Assembly (NCBI RefSeq): GCF_002959755.1
Contig: NZ_PPCW01000004.1
Location: 372,001-436,000, forward strand
Reading direction: 5' to 3'
Length of the DNA stretch: 64,000 bases
Source: Veillonella sp. T11011-6
GTDB taxonomy: Bacteria; Bacillota; Negativicutes; Veillonellales; Veillonellaceae
The position numbers were made by a program, and so were the translations under genes. The notes beneath the pieces were generated by a model. That model was not told the origin of the DNA. It made no database searches and worked only from the letters and a program-made list of their open reading frames with translations. Positions 51,907 to 61,519 of this stretch are shown here, in pieces (within the stretch, counting starts at the first letter, position 1; the number at the start of each line of letters is the position of its first letter).

Positions 51907-53637
51907 TTATTTAGATTCTAATTTAGCTGCTAATTCATTATATTTTCGTTCTAACTCATTATATTTTTCAGATAGGTCTTTCATATCTTTTTTGAGTTGT
52001 GTAGCGTCTTCAGTAGTTACCTCTTCAGAGCTTTTACCAAATTTAAAATTGGCACCTAAGCTAATAGAATTACGGCCGTTACCAACGGTAGTAGCAGCAT
52101 TAAACATGGTGTTTTTATTAGGACGATAGAATGCACCTAACGCCGCTGCATTAGCATTTTTATAGTTGCCAAAGCCAACAGAGTAGGACCATTTGTCATG
52201 TTTATCGAAATCTAATGGATGCAAGCCAGCGAGTGCTGCAGAAGCCGCCGCTACGCTAGATACTTGTTGATCAGTGTAAGATTTAGCTTCATTTAAGCTA
52301 TTAGCACCGCCATTAATAATACGATTATTTAATGTATTAATATCGCCTTCTATAGTAGTGATACGGTTTTCATGATTATCTACCACGTCTTTAATAGCAT
52401 GTAGTTGGGAGCCATTAACTGCATCAGTAGATGTCGCAGATACACGGCCTGCCGCTACATTTGTAATCGTACGTTCTGCACCACTATCACCAATGCTCAA
52501 TGTACCAACCGCATTTCCACCAGCAAAGTTATAGGTTCTGCCGCCGATAACACCAGAGTTAGTAGATACAGCAGTAGCAGTAACAGACTTAGCACCTAAT
52601 GCAATGCTATTGTCTGTGGCAGCCATCGCATTCGTACCAATAGCAATACCATTTTCCTTTGTTGTAGTTGCGCTATGACCGATTGCTAAAGAGTCCTTTT
52701 CTGCTGCATTCGCTAAAGTGCCAGCAGCAAAGGCACTTTTACCAGCACTAGTAGAATAATTACCCAATGCCACAGAGTCTTCATTAGAAGCCACAGTTTT
52801 AAAGCCTAACGCTGTGGAGTACGCACCGCTAGCATTCGCATAGGAGCCAACTGCAGTTGTATTCATAGCCGTTGCTTCTGCATTAAAACCAAATGCAGAA
52901 GATTGATTACCAGAACCTATGGAACTATAACCTACTGCTGTAGCATAATCATTTTTTGCTTTTGCATTATAACCAATCGCTGTACCCATATCGTTATTGG
53001 CTTTTGCATTGTTACCGATGGCAACAGTATTTTGAGCAGTCGCTTCCGCTTTACGACCAATGGCATACGCATCGTTGTATGTTGCTTTCGCACTATCACC
53101 AAAGGCAATAGCATTATTACCTTGAACCTTGGCACCAGTACCACCTACCAAAGCATTATTGCCTTTAATGGTGTTATTCATGCCCAAAGCCACAGAGTTC
53201 TGACCATCAATACTATTACGGTTACCAATTAATAAAGAGTTAATTGCATTGTCATTATTAATATGGTTAAAACCACCTGCGATATTATTAGTACCGCCAA
53301 CAGTATTGCTAGTACCTACTACCAAGCTGTGAGTAGCAGAGTTTTTATTATACCAACCTGATACGATACTGCCTGGACCAGATACAGTATTATTAGTACC
53401 AGAGGTGATTGTATCATTAGCGGAAGATCGAACTGTATTCTTGTCTCCACCAAGCAATATATTTTTTACAGGGGAGAACATATCCTGCTCAACTTTATTA
53501 TCCCCACCATAGGCAATAGAATTTTGCATATTTAATGGCGCAGCAGTTGCAGCGCTAATATCTAAATTAGATGCGGCAAACGCTGTTGTAGTAATACTGG
53601 CGGTAATCATAGCCGTTAAAAGCAATTCTTTTTTCAT
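51907..53637 (-). CDS. YadA-like trimeric autotransporter adhesin with C-terminal coiled coil
   Basis: 576 aa. A Sec signal peptide ends near residue 21 (TTTAFAAS). Residues about 60-345 form the head of repeated 14-residue units such as NTVAIGNNAKANN and GTAIGYNAKAKN. VSATSTDAVNGSQL is the neck, followed by a coiled-coil stalk (DNHENRITTIEGDINTLNN) and the YadA anchor (LHPLDFDKHDKWSYSVGFGNY ... ALGAFYRPNKNTM ... SLGANFKFG). Unlike classical YadA, which ends in the barrel, 35 to 40 residues follow with a heptad coiled coil (LKKDMKDLSEKYNELERKYNEL). It is surface-exposed and probably adhesive. Confidence 0.93.
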   Translation of the reverse strand: MKKELLLTAMITASITTTAFAASNLDISAATAAPLNMQNSIAYGGDNKVEQDMFSPVKNILLGGDKNTVRSSANDTITSGTNNTVSGPGSIVSGWYNKNSATHSLVVGTSNTVGGTNNIAGGFNHINNDNAINSLLIGNRNSIDGQNSVALGMNNTIKGNNALVGGTGAKVQGNNAIAFGDSAKATYNDAYAIGRKAEATAQNTVAIGNNAKANNDMGTAIGYNAKAKNDYATAVGYSSIGSGNQSSAFGFNAEATAMNTTAVGSYANASGAYSTALGFKTVASNEDSVALGNYSTSAGKSAFAAGTLANAAEKDSLAIGHSATTTKENGIAIGTNAMAATDNSIALGAKSVTATAVSTNSGVIGGRTYNFAGGNAVGTLSIGDSGAERTITNVAAGRVSATSTDAVNGSQLHAIKDVVDNHENRITTIEGDINTLNNRIINGGANSLNEAKSYTDQQVSSVAAASAALAGLHPLDFDKHDKWSYSVGFGNYKNANAAALGAFYRPNKNTMFNAATTVGNGRNSISLGANFKFGKSSEEVTTEDATQLKKDMKDLSEKYNELERKYNELAAKLESK

Positions 53638-53809
53638 AGGTTGTACCCCTTTTAAGACAACAAAAACAATAACACAAAAAAAGATTCAAAGTTATCTGAT
53701 GAAACCTGAATCCACTTCTCTATGCACTATCCATGATTTAACATGAATAAAATATGAATATTACTCTAATATTATAATTCTAGCTCATAAGAAATGCAAG
53801 ATAATGCAA

Positions 53810-53851
53810 AAAAGAAGGCCTACAGCTAATAAAAGCTGTATACCTTCTTTT
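53810..53851 (-). terminator. Terminator after tRNA-Arg
   Basis: AAAGAAGG with CCTTCTTT and an inner TACAGCT/AGCTGTA stem form a hairpin with a TTTTTT run on the minus strand, just after the tRNA. Confidence 0.75.
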
Positions 53852-53857
53852 CTATAC

Positions 53858-53934
53858 TGGTGCGCCTAACCGGAATCGAACCAGTGACACGCAGTTTAGG
53901 AAACTGCTGCTCTATCCTACTGAGCTATAGACGC
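53858..53934 (-). tRNA. tRNA-Arg (anticodon CCU)
   Basis: The minus strand folds as a full cloverleaf: acceptor GCGTCTA with TAGGCGC, D-arm GCTC/GAGC, anticodon stem GCAGT/ACTGC around the loop TTCCTAA with anticodon CCT, and T-arm ACTGG/CCGGT with TTCGATT. Discriminator A and an encoded CCA follow. It reads AGG arginine codons. Length is 77 bases including CCA. Confidence 0.96.
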
Positions 53935-53982
53935 ATGTATACTTTATTATATCGTTTTTAATAAAGTATACGCAAGGCGTCC

Positions 53983-54972
53983 TTATTGTTGTAGGTATTG
54001 GTTATTCACTTGTTTTTGTTCTTCTGGGCTAAGGTTTTGGTAGCCTTTTGCTAATGCACTGACCCAAGATCCATAGGCAGGATTTGGGAATACAACAAAG
54101 GTAGTACCAAAGTCTTCTTTATGTTCATCGATGATAGCATTTCTTTCAGCTAAGATCTTACCTTTTGTACCAATTGGGAAGTCACCGGCATTATCACCCA
54201 TAAACAAAATTATGCCGTACTTCTTAGTAATGGCATCAAAACGAGGTTGTTTATCAGAGTCTTTTTCGAATAGTAGTACATGTTCTTTATCGACGGATGG
54301 GAATCCTAGTTCTTTGAAGTTTTGTACTGTTGCATCATAGTTAACAGGTGCATATCGGTTTGAAACGTAGAATATTTCAACACCTTGTTTATGTACTTCA
54401 TTTAGGAACTCAACAGCACCAGGCATGGCTTGCGATTTGCCTTGATGTACCGCTTGACGCCACCAAGGAGCATCGAAGCGACCATTGCCATTAGCAACGC
54501 TTTCACCCATCAGTTTAGTATTATCCACTACTGTTTCATCAGCATCAAGAACGATAGCAAGAGGTTTTCTTTGATGAGATGGATCAGTAACGGCCATCTT
54601 AACAAGATTTAGCGCCACATTGTACCCTTGATACGCTAGTGCTCTGTACTCTGCAGAGGTGCGCATCCATAAGAGCCCCATTGTTTCTGTTTCGGCTTGG
54701 TACTGCTGTTTTTGCTTCAGTGCTGCCTGCTCATCTAGCACTACTGCAGCTTTTGTGGGCTCACTGTTAGCAGCTACCGTATTAGCTACCGTATTCGTAG
54801 CCGCTGTACTATTAGTCGGTTGAGTTGATTGAACCTGCGCTACCATCACTGTAGGAACTACAGGATTTGCTTTCACCGCCGTCGGAGAATCCGCCTGTAC
54901 TACAGAACCTACGCAAAGGCTACCACCAAGGCAAGCCACCGCTACATACCATGCCAAACTACTACGTTTCAT
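53983..54972 (-). CDS. Secreted HAD-superfamily acid phosphatase (5'-nucleotidase e(P4)-like)
   Basis: 329 aa. A signal peptide (residues 1-27) is followed by a low-complexity Thr/Ala/Asn/Val-rich linker to about residue 80, then the acid phosphatase domain with VLDADETVVDN (nucleophile Asp143, Asp145), FDAPWWRQAV, VSNRYAP and LLFMGDNAGDF. The class is that of lipoprotein e(P4), which removes phosphate from nucleotides such as NMN, but here the lipobox cysteine is absent. It would act in the periplasm or outside. AGGAGGCAA precedes the ATG. Confidence 0.9.
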   Translation of the reverse strand: MKRSSLAWYVAVACLGGSLCVGSVVQADSPTAVKANPVVPTVMVAQVQSTQPTNSTAATNTVANTVAANSEPTKAAVVLDEQAALKQKQQYQAETETMGLLWMRTSAEYRALAYQGYNVALNLVKMAVTDPSHQRKPLAIVLDADETVVDNTKLMGESVANGNGRFDAPWWRQAVHQGKSQAMPGAVEFLNEVHKQGVEIFYVSNRYAPVNYDATVQNFKELGFPSVDKEHVLLFEKDSDKQPRFDAITKKYGIILFMGDNAGDFPIGTKGKILAERNAIIDEHKEDFGTTFVVFPNPAYGSWVSALAKGYQNLSPEEQKQVNNQYLQQ

Positions 54973-55158
54973 AATTGCCTCCTATCCACATGTGCTCTCT
55001 GTATACATCCAATACACAATGTAATTCTACATAGTTATACGAAAGTCCTCTATAGATTTATAGTCTATCTGTGTATTTTAATCGATTTACACAAGAACTA
55101 TGCTATAATACAGCTGTTAATAGTATTAGAGAGTTCTTATTCAAAAGAGGTATATGTA

Positions 55159-56049
55159 ATGAAAGTATGTAAACGATCGATTATTACCAGTTCACTATTA
55201 GCTATATTGGCTATATCATCTGCGTATGGGGCTGCACCAGTACATCCAAGTGAAAGTACAGATACTGCAGTGGTTGAGATGGATTATTCTAATATTCCAG
55301 AGTTAAAAAAATCTATTGAAAGCGCAACTCCAGCCATAGTTCAATCTACGCTTGATGCGTCTAAGGGAAAACCGACCAAAGATAAGCCCGTCTATTCAAC
55401 AGTGACTATGTCTGGTAACCGTGTTGTATCCGTAAAAACTTACAAAACTAAAGAAGAGCAAGAAAAGGCCATGTTAAAAGAGCGTAAACGCTTAGACAAG
55501 GTCACTGCAGAACGTCAGGCTAAAAGAAAAGACGAAACACGCACAGATATGCTAAAAGGTTTAACACCCATACCGTCCTATCCACCTGTAAGCGAAACAC
55601 GCGTATTACAAAGTGAAATGTTCTCTAGACCATTCGGCAGACAACTCGATTTGCGTTTAGTAGAGGCTTATACGCAAGATTATGACAAGGCTAAACCTGG
55701 CGATATTTATGTCTATGCAGATTATGTAGACTACACATCTAAACAGCTATTAGGTGAAAAAGATGGCACTACTGCTATTTCAGCTATGATACTACGTGTA
55801 ATTATGAGAAAAGACGAAAACAAAGCTTTCAGCATCGATGTAAATGCGTACTTCATAAATCCAACAACACATACCATTTCCATAAGTCGTTCTGAAGATG
55901 TAAAGGGTATCGATATCAAGAAAGAGGAAAGAGCTGAAGCTGTATTTAAACTACCATCCCACCAATTACAAGCCGGTGATCCACAGTATGAAATCGCTAA
56001 GCTTATGTATCAGGACCTAACAAATAAAAAATTGATTAGTAATAGTTAA
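55159..56049 (+). CDS. Secreted protein of unknown function (296 aa)
   Basis: The start at 55159 is preceded by AAAAGAGG, eight bases upstream. MKVCKRSIITSSLLAILAISSAYGAAPVH is a Sec signal peptide with cleavage near AYG-A. The middle has a charged, lysine- and glutamate-rich helix (KTKEEQEKAMLKERKRLDKV), and the C-terminal 150 aa look like a beta-rich domain (RPFGRQLDLRLVEAYTQDYDKAKPGDIYVYADYVDYTSK). Not recognised. It is divergent from the acid phosphatase gene. Confidence 0.7.
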   Translation: MKVCKRSIITSSLLAILAISSAYGAAPVHPSESTDTAVVEMDYSNIPELKKSIESATPAIVQSTLDASKGKPTKDKPVYSTVTMSGNRVVSVKTYKTKEEQEKAMLKERKRLDKVTAERQAKRKDETRTDMLKGLTPIPSYPPVSETRVLQSEMFSRPFGRQLDLRLVEAYTQDYDKAKPGDIYVYADYVDYTSKQLLGEKDGTTAISAMILRVIMRKDENKAFSIDVNAYFINPTTHTISISRSEDVKGIDIKKEERAEAVFKLPSHQLQAGDPQYEIAKLMYQDLTNKKLISNS

Positions 56050-56068
56050 ATATACTCCCTCATGACAA

Positions 56069-56109
56069 AAGCCCCACCTTACTATGAGCTACATAGCAAG
56101 GTGGGGCTT
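56069..56109 (+). terminator. Terminator after the secreted protein gene
   Basis: AAGCCCCACCTT pairs with AAGGTGGGGCTT across a loop including ATG/CAT; it is followed by CGTCTTAGTTT. Confidence 0.75.
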
Positions 56110-56165
56110 CGTCTTAGTTTAAGAGAGTTTTGTAAGGGATTTATAAGTTTTAGAGATTTATTAGT

Positions 56166-57629
56166 TTATTTTACATCGCTGAAATCGATGTTCATGCCCA
56201 AGGCTTTAGCTACGCCTTCACCATACGCTGGATCACATTGGTAGCAATGTTTTGCATGGCGCTCTTTGATGAAATCAGGTACGCCATCCATAGCGGCAGC
56301 TGTATTTTCAAACAGGATTTGTTGTTTTTCTGGGGTCATGAGACGGAACAATTTGCCTGGTTGTGTGTAGAAGTCAGAGTCGTCTTCGTAGAAGTCGTAT
56401 TGGTATGCTGCACCAGATACGTCTAGGCCAGGGTTTTTGAATTGTGGTTGTTCAGCCCATTCGCCAAAGCTATTTGGTGCATAGCCAATAGTAGAGCCAT
56501 GGTTACCATCTACACGGCCTTGTCCATCACGATGGTAGATATTTACAGGGCATTTAGCGGCATTAACAGGGATTTGATAATAATTTGCCCCTAGACGATA
56601 GCGTTGCGCATCGGCATAAGAGAACAAACGACCTTGAAGCATTCTATCAGGAGAGAAAGATATGCCTGGAATGATAGTTGTTGGAGCAAATGCAGCTTGT
56701 TCTACATCTTGGAAATAATTTTCTGGGTTGCGGTTAAGTTCCATCACACCAACTTCAATCAATGGGAATTCGTCATGATACCATACTTTTGTTAAATCAA
56801 ATGGATTGTATGGCATATTGTTAGCTTGTTCTTCCGTCATCACTTGGATGCATAATTTCCATTTAGGAAAATCGCCTCTTTCAATAGCCTCAAAGAGGTC
56901 ACGTTGGTGGCTTTCACGGTCACTAGCTATCACATTAGCCGCCTCAGCGTCGGAAAGATTTTCAATCGGCTGTTGGCAAACCCAATGGAATTTAACCCAT
57001 ACACGCTCATCGTTTTCGTTGATAAGGCTGTATGTATGACTGCCAAAACCATGCATTGTACGGTAAGATTTAGGAATACCACGGTCACTCATAACAATTG
57101 TTACTTGGTGCATAGCCTCTGGCAAGCTAGTCCAAAAATCCCAGTTTGCTGTCGCATCGCGAAGATTTGTTTTCGGATTACGTTTTACAGCACGGTTCAA
57201 ATCAGGGAATTGCAATGGATCGCGAATAAAGAATACAGGTGTATTGTTACCTACGAGGTCCCAGTTCCCTTCTTCCGTATAGAATTTTACGGCAAAGCCA
57301 CGAATGTCGCGTTCTGCATCGGCCGCGCCACGTTCGCCTGCCACTGTGGAGAAACGTACGAATAACGGCGTTTGTTTACCTACTTCAGAGAACAGTTTTG
57401 CTTTTGTATATTTTGTAATGTCATTGGTTACTGTGAAAGTACCAAATGCACCGGATCCTTTAGCATGCATGCGGCGTTCAGGAATCACTTCGCGCTCAAA
57501 ATGAGCTAATTTCTCCATGAGCCAAACATCTTGCATCAATACAGGACCACGTTTACCTGCTGTAGCAGAGTTGCGATTATCTGGTACGGGAGCGCCAAAG
57601 GCGGTTGTTAGTTTCTTTTCATCACTCAT
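56166..57629 (-). CDS. katA: Catalase (small-subunit haem type)
   Basis: 487 aa. The distal histidine is in [14 protein letters not shown], followed by [27 protein letters not shown], and the proximal tyrosine in [17 protein letters not shown]. The catalase body is complete, of normal length. It removes hydrogen peroxide. TAGGAG precedes the ATG. A PerR/Fur-like operator lies at 57729-57743. Haem supply is needed for activity and no haem genes are in this window. Confidence 0.96.
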   Translation of the reverse strand: MSDEKKLTTAFGAPVPDNRNSATAGKRGPVLMQDVWLMEKLAHFEREVIPERRMHAKGSGAFGTFTVTNDITKYTKAKLFSEVGKQTPLFVRFSTVAGERGAADAERDIRGFAVKFYTEEGNWDLVGNNTPVFFIRDPLQFPDLNRAVKRNPKTNLRDATANWDFWTSLPEAMHQVTIVMSDRGIPKSYRTMHGFGSHTYSLINENDERVWVKFHWVCQQPIENLSDAEAANVIASDRESHQRDLFEAIERGDFPKWKLCIQVMTEEQANNMPYNPFDLTKVWYHDEFPLIEVGVMELNRNPENYFQDVEQAAFAPTTIIPGISFSPDRMLQGRLFSYADAQRYRLGANYYQIPVNAAKCPVNIYHRDGQGRVDGNHGSTIGYAPNSFGEWAEQPQFKNPGLDVSGAAYQYDFYEDDSDFYTQPGKLFRLMTPEKQQILFENTAAAMDGVPDFIKERHAKHCYQCDPAYGEGVAKALGMNIDFSDVK

Positions 57630-57728
57630 GTTACAAACTCCTACTTAGAATAAAAAATAAGTAATAATATGCGACCTTAAAAATCGTATGAATTATATTA
57701 TTACATAAAAACAATAACTATTAACAAT

Positions 57729-57743
57729 TAATAATCATTATTT
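57729..57743. promoter_or_regulatory. PerR/Fur-box-like site upstream of catalase
   Basis: TAATAATCATTATTT is close to the PerR consensus TTATAATNATTATAA (11 or so of 14 defined positions) and stands about 100 bases before the catalase start, in line with peroxide control of the gene. Confidence 0.5.
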
Positions 57744-57835
57744 GTTATTACGATTAAATCGTAACATATAAATGGCGATTATGCAATACAAAATCTTGTA
57801 TACATGCTCTCATATAGAAACAGTACATGAGAAAA

Positions 57836-57862
57836 GCCTATAGGAAATCAATCCTATAGGCT
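57836..57862 (-). terminator. Terminator after the pectate lyase-like gene
   Basis: AGCCTATAGGA pairs with TCCTATAGGCT across a short loop, with TTTT on the minus strand. Confidence 0.75.
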
Positions 57863-57924
57863 GTCTTCATCGTTATTAGGCGTAAACACTTACATATGCC
57901 ATCTAGACATATAACTAAAATATA

Positions 57925-59193
57925 TCATCTATGAATTGTATTTGCCCCCGCATCACGTAATACATTTTCTTTTACTTCATTTACTGGATCTATTTTAGTA
58001 AACAGTTCAGGTTTCCAGTCTACAGGTGTTAACATATCATTAAATGTATCAATGATTTGTCCGTTAAACATATTATTAACTGTAGTAAGTTGTTTTCCTC
58101 CAAAGACTTTCACAAATGATGTATAGTCTTTACCTGTTATGTCCGCCACATTGCTTTCAGCATAGATTTGAGAGTTCTTTCCAACGCCTAGGGAGTAAGC
58201 ATAAACATATTCACCATTGGTAGTATCTGACGCAAAGTAATTGTTATACATATGCACCTGTCCATACCGTACTCTAGGCATGCGTTGCACTACATTATGG
58301 AAATAGTTATGATGCAAGGTTACATGTAATTTTCCTTCATCTGCTACGTTTGAATCACTATTACCTATCAACATAGTCTTATTATGGTTTGCAAATATTG
58401 AATAGGATATGGTTATATAGTCCGCTTCATTGGTAATATCAAGTAATCCATCCCTATGCTCATACTTACGACCAAAGTATGTTTCTACCGTTTCAGATCC
58501 ATCTTGGAACGAGCAATGATCAATCCAAATATGCGTACCACCTTTTATAGAAAGACTGTCATATTGAGAATTCCAATTGCCCTCTGGTCCATCCTTAGGA
58601 TCCCAAGCAGGAAAATAATCATAAGGAGATTCAAACTGTATATTTCGTATGATTACATTATCTGAATCAAGAACCAAATTTACACCCTTTAATTTCGCAT
58701 TGTCCATGCCAATGATGCTTGTATTAGACGGTACATGAACAGTAATAGACTTACTTTGATTCTTTTGTGATGCCTTACGCTTTGCTTCTTGCTCATCTTT
58801 TAAACTCTTAGGCGCTGTGCTTTGCGGCTTATGAGTTTCTAAATATTGTTGAAAGTCGTAGCCATCGACCATGTAGTCTTTCATAGTCAATGGTTTACCA
58901 TTATCATCGGTATCAAAATCTATAGTTCCATAGACTAGTACAATCTTAGGTGTAGTGTTTTTTCTATCCTTAAGAGCTGATACAAATTCTTTTTTATTTG
59001 TTACTTTAAACACATTCTGCTCTGTAGCATTAGCACCACCAGTAGTCCCATTGCCTACAGAAGCAAATCCATCTTGTTTCGGTAATGCTTCACGCATAAA
59101 GGTAGGACTTTCAGCTGAACCTCGCGAAAAGGTCATCATTAATCCAGCGATTAACACAATGAGCAATCCAAGGGATATCATTATCTTTTTCAT
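57925..59193 (-). CDS. Pectate lyase-like protein, polysaccharide lyase family 1
   Basis: 422 aa. A signal anchor or signal peptide (residues 1-26) leads to a linker of about 45 aa and a right-handed parallel beta-helix domain. PL1 hallmarks are VPSNTSIIGMDNAKLKG, WIDHCSFQDG, DGLLDITNEADYITISYSIF and the catalytic RMPRVRYGQVHMYNNYF with arginines near residues 304 and 307. Enzymes of this fold cleave pectate by beta-elimination in the presence of calcium. An internal Lys/Gln/Ser-rich insertion lies at 125-150. A polysaccharide lyase is unexpected in a mainly organic-acid-using Veillonella. Confidence 0.88.
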   Translation of the reverse strand: MKKIMISLGLLIVLIAGLMMTFSRGSAESPTFMREALPKQDGFASVGNGTTGGANATEQNVFKVTNKKEFVSALKDRKNTTPKIVLVYGTIDFDTDDNGKPLTMKDYMVDGYDFQQYLETHKPQSTAPKSLKDEQEAKRKASQKNQSKSITVHVPSNTSIIGMDNAKLKGVNLVLDSDNVIIRNIQFESPYDYFPAWDPKDGPEGNWNSQYDSLSIKGGTHIWIDHCSFQDGSETVETYFGRKYEHRDGLLDITNEADYITISYSIFANHNKTMLIGNSDSNVADEGKLHVTLHHNYFHNVVQRMPRVRYGQVHMYNNYFASDTTNGEYVYAYSLGVGKNSQIYAESNVADITGKDYTSFVKVFGGKQLTTVNNMFNGQIIDTFNDMLTPVDWKPELFTKIDPVNEVKENVLRDAGANTIHR

Positions 59194-59284
59194 ACATCGA
59201 GTTCCTTAGTTTCTGATACATTACAGTATGCTATGCCGCCATCATCTCATAACAATAGCATTATCTCATAGCAACAATAAGAGA

Positions 59285-59319
59285 ACCCCTTCTTAGTGCC
59301 AATAGGCCTATGAAGGGGT
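59285..59319 (-). terminator. Weak terminator after the 59330 gene
   Basis: ACCCCTTC (59285-59292) and GAAGGGGT (59312-59319) pair around an 19-base loop with AGGCC/GGCCT-like interior; the T run on the minus strand is short. Confidence 0.45.
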
Positions 59320-59329
59320 ATCATTTTAA

Positions 59330-59614
59330 TTACGCTGGGCGGCTCCAGTCGACTTGTACGTCGATAGCTTCCCACATGCGTGTTAAAGCCAATTTTAAAT
59401 TGTCTAAAGACTCTAATGGTTTTACATGTAAACGTTCATAGGTATCAAGACCTGTAGCATGTTCGATAGCATGTTCATCGTTCAAGTAAGCGATAACCTT
59501 ATCTGCCCATTCTTGTTCAGGTAACTCTACGGATACTGTTTTTGCTTCTGTATCATAGGACAAGAAGCCATTGCTGTTGATGCCATAATGGATGGCTACA
59601 CGAAATAAACTCAT
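59330..59614 (-). CDS. Uncharacterised 94-aa protein
   Basis: About 94 aa from the chosen start MSLFRVAIHYGINSNGFLSYD. No known domain recognised; alternating charged residues and no membrane segment. GAGAGGTAT sits directly before ATG 59614, whereas the longer frame to 59656 has no site. Its end is 30 bases from a weak terminator. It lies between a pectate lyase-like gene and dinB and has no clear partner. Confidence 0.6.
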   Translation of the reverse strand: MSLFRVAIHYGINSNGFLSYDTEAKTVSVELPEQEWADKVIAYLNDEHAIEHATGLDTYERLHVKPLESLDNLKLALTRMWEAIDVQVDWSRPA

Positions 59615-59723
59615 ATCTATACCTCTCTTGCGGTAATTTCTAAACACTATACACATATTGTAACATGAACATTTATATTAGCGAAAGTATTCAATATAAA
59701 CTTTATGAGTCTATTGTAAAGAA

Positions 59724-61139
59724 TTATACATCCTCGTTAGTATCCCCTACCTCATCGTCTTCAAGACCTACTTTCATGTTATCAGATGTCTCATTCGTTT
59801 TACTAGAATCCACATCCTCTTTAGTAGATTGTGCATCTACTGCGGCCTTAAGTTCTGTTCTCTTTCTACGCGCCCCATTTTCTCCGTGAAAGCGCTGCCA
59901 TAGAGCACCGCTCATAACTGCAGTCTCACCGAACTTAGATTCTAAGGAGTCTAGTACACCAGCCAGCTTATTTTCATTTTCATTCCGGGGAGACTCAAAG
60001 AGGCTATCTTGCATCGGTACCTCTTCATCAAGACCACTTACGGTAAGACCTAACAAACGTATAGGGCCAGGAGGATCCATAAAGGTAATCCCCTTAGAAC
60101 TACTATAGTTAGTCCCAACATAGCTAGAACGACTACCTTTAGGTTGTTTGCTCGTCTTATCTTGCATGAGCTTGTTCCACAAGAGCAGTGCTGTTTCAAA
60201 AAACACATGCTCATGGTCTGACGGTGAATCTAATCGTTTTTGCCGTGATACGGTAGTGAAGTCATCATAGCGCACCTTAATTGATACGGTGTGTCCCAAA
60301 AGGTTGCGTTTCCGTAACCGCTTTGATAGACGATTCGCAAAGTATCTAAACTCAAGTTCAATGGCACTGCCATCGACGAGGTCCTCTTCATAGGTTTCTT
60401 CGGCTCCGATGGATTGTATTTTACGATCTGTTTCCACAGGCCGTTCGTCAATACCATTCGCCAGTTCCCATATGCGTCGCGCCTGATTGCCCACAATAGG
60501 AATGAGACTCCGTTCATCCGGCAAGGCTTGAATATGACGCATCAAGTGAAAGCCGCCTGCTTTCAGCCGTTTTTCCGTATGAGGACCAACACCCCAAATC
60601 CGTTTAATAGGCAATGGAGCTAAAATATCCTTTTCACGACCATAAGGAATGACTACAAGGCCATCTGGTTTGTCTAAATCAGAGGCTAATTTAGCTAAAA
60701 ATTTATTAGGTGCTAATCCCGCTGAGATGATGAGCCCTGTCTTCTCATACACACGGTCTTTGATGGCACGCCCTAACGCTTTAGGGCCACTATACATGGT
60801 AGACATGCCACTCACCTCAAGAAAGGCTTCATCGATAGATAATGGCTCAATGTAAGGAGTGAATTCTTTCATAATAGAAAAAATCTGATGTGATACCTCT
60901 TTGTAGCGATCCATGCGCGGATAGACATAGATACCATCAGGACATAATTTCTTGGCCCTTGAAATCGGCATGGCAGAGTGAACACCGAATTTACGAGCCT
61001 CATAGGAGCAGGTAGCAACAACACCACGTGAAGAAAGACCACCCACGATTACGGGGTGGCCTTTATATTCTGGATGATCCAGTTGTTCGATGGACGCGAA
61101 GAATGCATCCATATCAACATGCATAATCCATCGTCTCAT
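59724..61139 (-). CDS. dinB: DNA polymerase IV (DinB)
   Basis: 471 aa Y-family translesion polymerase. MHVDMDAFFASIEQLDHPEYKGHPVIVGG, VVATCSYEARKFGVHSAMP, LSIDEAFLEVSGMS and the helix-hairpin-helix IWGVGPHTEKRLKAGGF are in order. The C-terminal region carries QDSLFESP, a probable beta-clamp-binding motif, and a poorly conserved acidic tail of about 80 aa. Start at ATG 61139; the ATG at codon 6 is the more usual family start, but its site is worse. It follows the ArsR gene by two bases. Confidence 0.94.
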   Translation of the reverse strand: MRRWIMHVDMDAFFASIEQLDHPEYKGHPVIVGGLSSRGVVATCSYEARKFGVHSAMPISRAKKLCPDGIYVYPRMDRYKEVSHQIFSIMKEFTPYIEPLSIDEAFLEVSGMSTMYSGPKALGRAIKDRVYEKTGLIISAGLAPNKFLAKLASDLDKPDGLVVIPYGREKDILAPLPIKRIWGVGPHTEKRLKAGGFHLMRHIQALPDERSLIPIVGNQARRIWELANGIDERPVETDRKIQSIGAEETYEEDLVDGSAIELEFRYFANRLSKRLRKRNLLGHTVSIKVRYDDFTTVSRQKRLDSPSDHEHVFFETALLLWNKLMQDKTSKQPKGSRSSYVGTNYSSSKGITFMDPPGPIRLLGLTVSGLDEEVPMQDSLFESPRNENENKLAGVLDSLESKFGETAVMSGALWQRFHGENGARRKRTELKAAVDAQSTKEDVDSSKTNETSDNMKVGLEDDEVGDTNEDV

Positions 61140-61141
61140 TG

Positions 61142-61486
61142 TTACGCTTCTTTTTCGTGCTCAGAAATACGGCAGTATTTAATTTGCGCACAAATGCACT
61201 CATCCTTAGATTTATATAATTGAGGGATGATTTCTAGAATGTCGCCAAATGTAGCTTCGTTAATGGAGTAACGTGTCCATAAGCCATTACGTTGAGAGTT
61301 AACTACACCTGCATCAATTAAGATTTTCATATGGTAGCTCAACGTAGATTGGGATAAATTGAAGCTAGCTAAAATATCAGCTGCACATAATTCATTGCAA
61401 GACAACATGTCGATGATGTGTAATCTTGTTTCATCGCTTAATGCCTTAAAAATCGTCGCTAAACGTTCATAAGAAACTTCAACCAT
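61142..61486 (-). CDS. ArsR/SmtB-family regulator
   Basis: 114 aa. DETRLHIIDMLSCNELCAADILASFNLSQSTLSYHMKILIDAGVVNSQRNGLWTRYSI is a full ArsR winged helix. The usual metal-binding ELCVCDL is here ELCAADI, while cysteines cluster at the C-terminus (DECICAQIKYC), which may sense a different metal or oxidant. GAGGAG precedes the ATG. It is the first gene of a tight two-gene operon with dinB and has a palindrome in its own promoter (61520-61535). Confidence 0.88.
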   Translation of the reverse strand: MVEVSYERLATIFKALSDETRLHIIDMLSCNELCAADILASFNLSQSTLSYHMKILIDAGVVNSQRNGLWTRYSINEATFGDILEIIPQLYKSKDECICAQIKYCRISEHEKEA

Positions 61487-61519
61487 ATCTTTAACTCCTC
61501 AAATCCGTATCAAAAAATG

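Noticed and set aside
54829-55158. Upstream extension of the secreted protein gene to 54829
   Set aside because: The extra part lies antisense to the acid phosphatase gene, has no ribosome binding site and would destroy the signal peptide that begins at 55159.
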